From positions 5,345,498 to 5,409,497 of the forward strand of contig NC_064045.1 in the NCBI RefSeq assembly GCF_932526225.1: DNA of 64,000 nucleotides, in the 5' to 3' direction. Under the pieces are notes generated by a model. The model was not told the DNA's origin, did no database searches, and saw nothing but the letters and a program-made list of their open reading frames with translations. Both the position numbers and the translations under genes were made by a program. Of the stretch, positions 62,515 through 64,000 are shown one piece after another. Source of the DNA: Nematostella vectensis. Lineage: Eukaryota > Cnidaria > Anthozoa > Actiniaria > Edwardsiidae. Positions within the stretch are counted from its first letter, which is position 1, and every line of letters begins with the position of its first letter.

Positions 62515-64000
62515 CTACGTGGGAATAAACATCTTATGAGCGCCACACAAAGGATAGGTGATGCCCTACGTGGGGATAAACATCTTATGAGCTCAACACA
62601 AAAGATAGGTGATGCCCTACGTGGGGATAAACATTTTATGGGCTCAACACATAAGATAGGTGATGCCCTGTGCAGGGATAAAATCTTATGAGCTCAACAC
62701 AAAGGATAGGTGATGCCCTGTGCGGGGATAAACATCTTATGAGCTCCACACAAAGGATAGGTGATGCCCTGTGTGGGGATAAACATCTTATGAGCTCAAC
62801 ACAAAAGATAGGTGATGCCCTACGTGGGGATAAACATTTTATGGGCTCAACACAAAGGATAGGTGATGCCCTGTGCAGGGATAAAATCTTATGAGCTCAA
62901 CACAAAGGATAGGTGATGCCCTGTGTGGGGATAAACATCTTATGAGCTCAACACAAAGAATAGGTGATGCCTTGTGCGGGGATAAACATCTTATGAGCTC
63001 AACACAAAGGATAGGTGATGCCCTGTGTGGGGATAAACATCTTATGACCTCCACACAAAGGATAGGTGATGCCCTACGTGGGGATAAACATCTTATGAGC
63101 TCAACACAAAGGATAGGTGATGCCCTACGTGGGGATAAAAAACTTTATGAGCGCCACACAAAGGATAGGTGATGCCCTACGTGGGGATAAACATCTTATG
63201 AGCTCAACACAAAGGATAGGTGATGCCCTACGTGGGGATAAACATCTTATGAGCTCAACACAAAGGATAGGTGATGCGTTATGTGGGGATATTTAAACAT
63301 CTTATGAGCTCAACACAAAGGATAGGTGATGCCCTACGTGGGGGTAAACATCTTATGAACTCCATACAAAGGATAGGTGATGCCCTGTTTTGGGATAAAC
63401 ATCTTATGAGCTCAACACATAGGATAGGTGATGCCCTACGTGGGGATAAACATCTTATGAGCTCCACACAAAGGATAGGTGATGCCCTACGTGGGGATAA
63501 ACATCTTATGAGCTCAACACAAAGGATAGGTGATGCGTTATGTGGGGATAAACATCTTATGAGCTCAACACAAAGGATAGTGATGCCCTACGTGGGGATA
63601 AACATCTTTTGAACTCCACACAAAGGATAGGTGATGCCCTACGTGGGGATAAACATCTTATGAACTCCACATAAAGGATAGGTGATGCCCTTTATGGGGA
63701 TAAGCATCTTATAAGCTCCACAGAAAGGTTAGGTGATGCCCTACGTGGGGATAAACATCTTATGAGCTCCACACAAAGGATAGGTAATGCCCTACGTGGG
63801 GGTAAACATTTTATGAACTCCACATAAAGGATAGGTGATGCCCTTTTTGGGGATAAACATCTTATGAGCTCCACATAAAGGATAGGTGATGCTATACGTG
63901 GGGATAAACATATTATGAGCTCAACACAAAGGATAGGTGATGCGTTATGTGGGGATATTTTAACATCTTATGAGCTCAACACAAAGGATAGGTGATGCCC
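62490..64000. repeat. 51-bp minisatellite seeded from the 3' splice junction
   Basis: About 30 units, mostly 51 bp (a few 50-54), run to the window edge. The core is GATAGGTGATGCCCTACGTG then GGGATAAACATCTTATGAGC. The unit nearest the gene overlaps the receptor exon: on the minus strand each unit holds the exon's first ~25 bp (GGCATCACCTATC...GTGTGGAG) preceded by the intron end with an AG (CACGTAG, CACACAG, GCACAG and similar). Common variants are CCTACGTG, CCTGTGCG, CCTGTGTG and GCGTTATGTG. Because 51 is 17 codons, frames stay open on both strands across several units; these are not genes. Confidence 0.92.

Noticed and set aside
62688-63874. Several frames of 60-113 codons with 17-residue repeats (e.g. 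MSSTQRIGDALCGDKHL)
   Set aside because: By-product of a 51-bp tandem repeat, which is a multiple of 3 and so keeps frames open on both strands. The unit derives from a splice junction; no signal, start or domain supports a protein.

Overview
The window is animal nuclear DNA. Almost 95 % of it (positions 1 to about 60,880) is one head-to-tail array of a single tRNA gene, tRNA-Lys with anticodon TTT, always on the + strand. I count one copy cut by the left window edge, 184 full-length or near full-length copies and one truncated half copy at the right edge. By eye about 72 copies are identical to the array consensus; the rest carry one to a few substitutions, many shared by groups of copies. 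No other RNA gene and no protein-coding exon is visible inside the array.

The genes are separated by two kinds of spacer. The short spacer gives a 147-bp step (71 times) and the long spacer a 441-443-bp step (114 times). The long spacer is a short-type spacer with about 295 bp extra, and the extra part is bracketed by a direct repeat of about 30 bp. The long spacer holds a hairpin whose loop reads TATAAAA on the minus strand, but no convincing gene. On a larger scale the array is patchwork: blocks of 1.0 to 8.7 kb are repeated with the same order of spacers and the same private tRNA variants, at shifts of 1032, 2502, 2649, 3681, 3828, 4710, 7216, 7509 and 8680 bp. This is the signature of repeated unequal exchange. 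Copies decay toward the right border.

Right of the array, on the minus strand, lie two exons (62,345-62,514 and 61,137-61,446) of a receptor with an extracellular ANF-receptor type ligand-binding domain, most like natriuretic-peptide/guanylyl-cyclase receptors. They join in phase 0 and read continuously across the domain. The next exon would have to lie left of 61,137, so the tRNA array sits inside an intron, or it ends or interrupts the gene. The first of these exons is flanked by two different minisatellites: about 13 degenerate 40-47-bp copies containing the exon's last ~26 bp plus its 5' splice site on one side, and about 30 copies of a 51-bp unit containing the exon's first 25 bp plus its 3' splice site on the other. 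A 224-bp inverted-repeat DNA element (MITE) lies in the first of these repeats.

The introns, the ANF-type receptor and the MITE say metazoan. The MITE ends resemble repeats I associate with anthozoan cnidarians (corals, anemones); that assignment is memory-based and only tentative.
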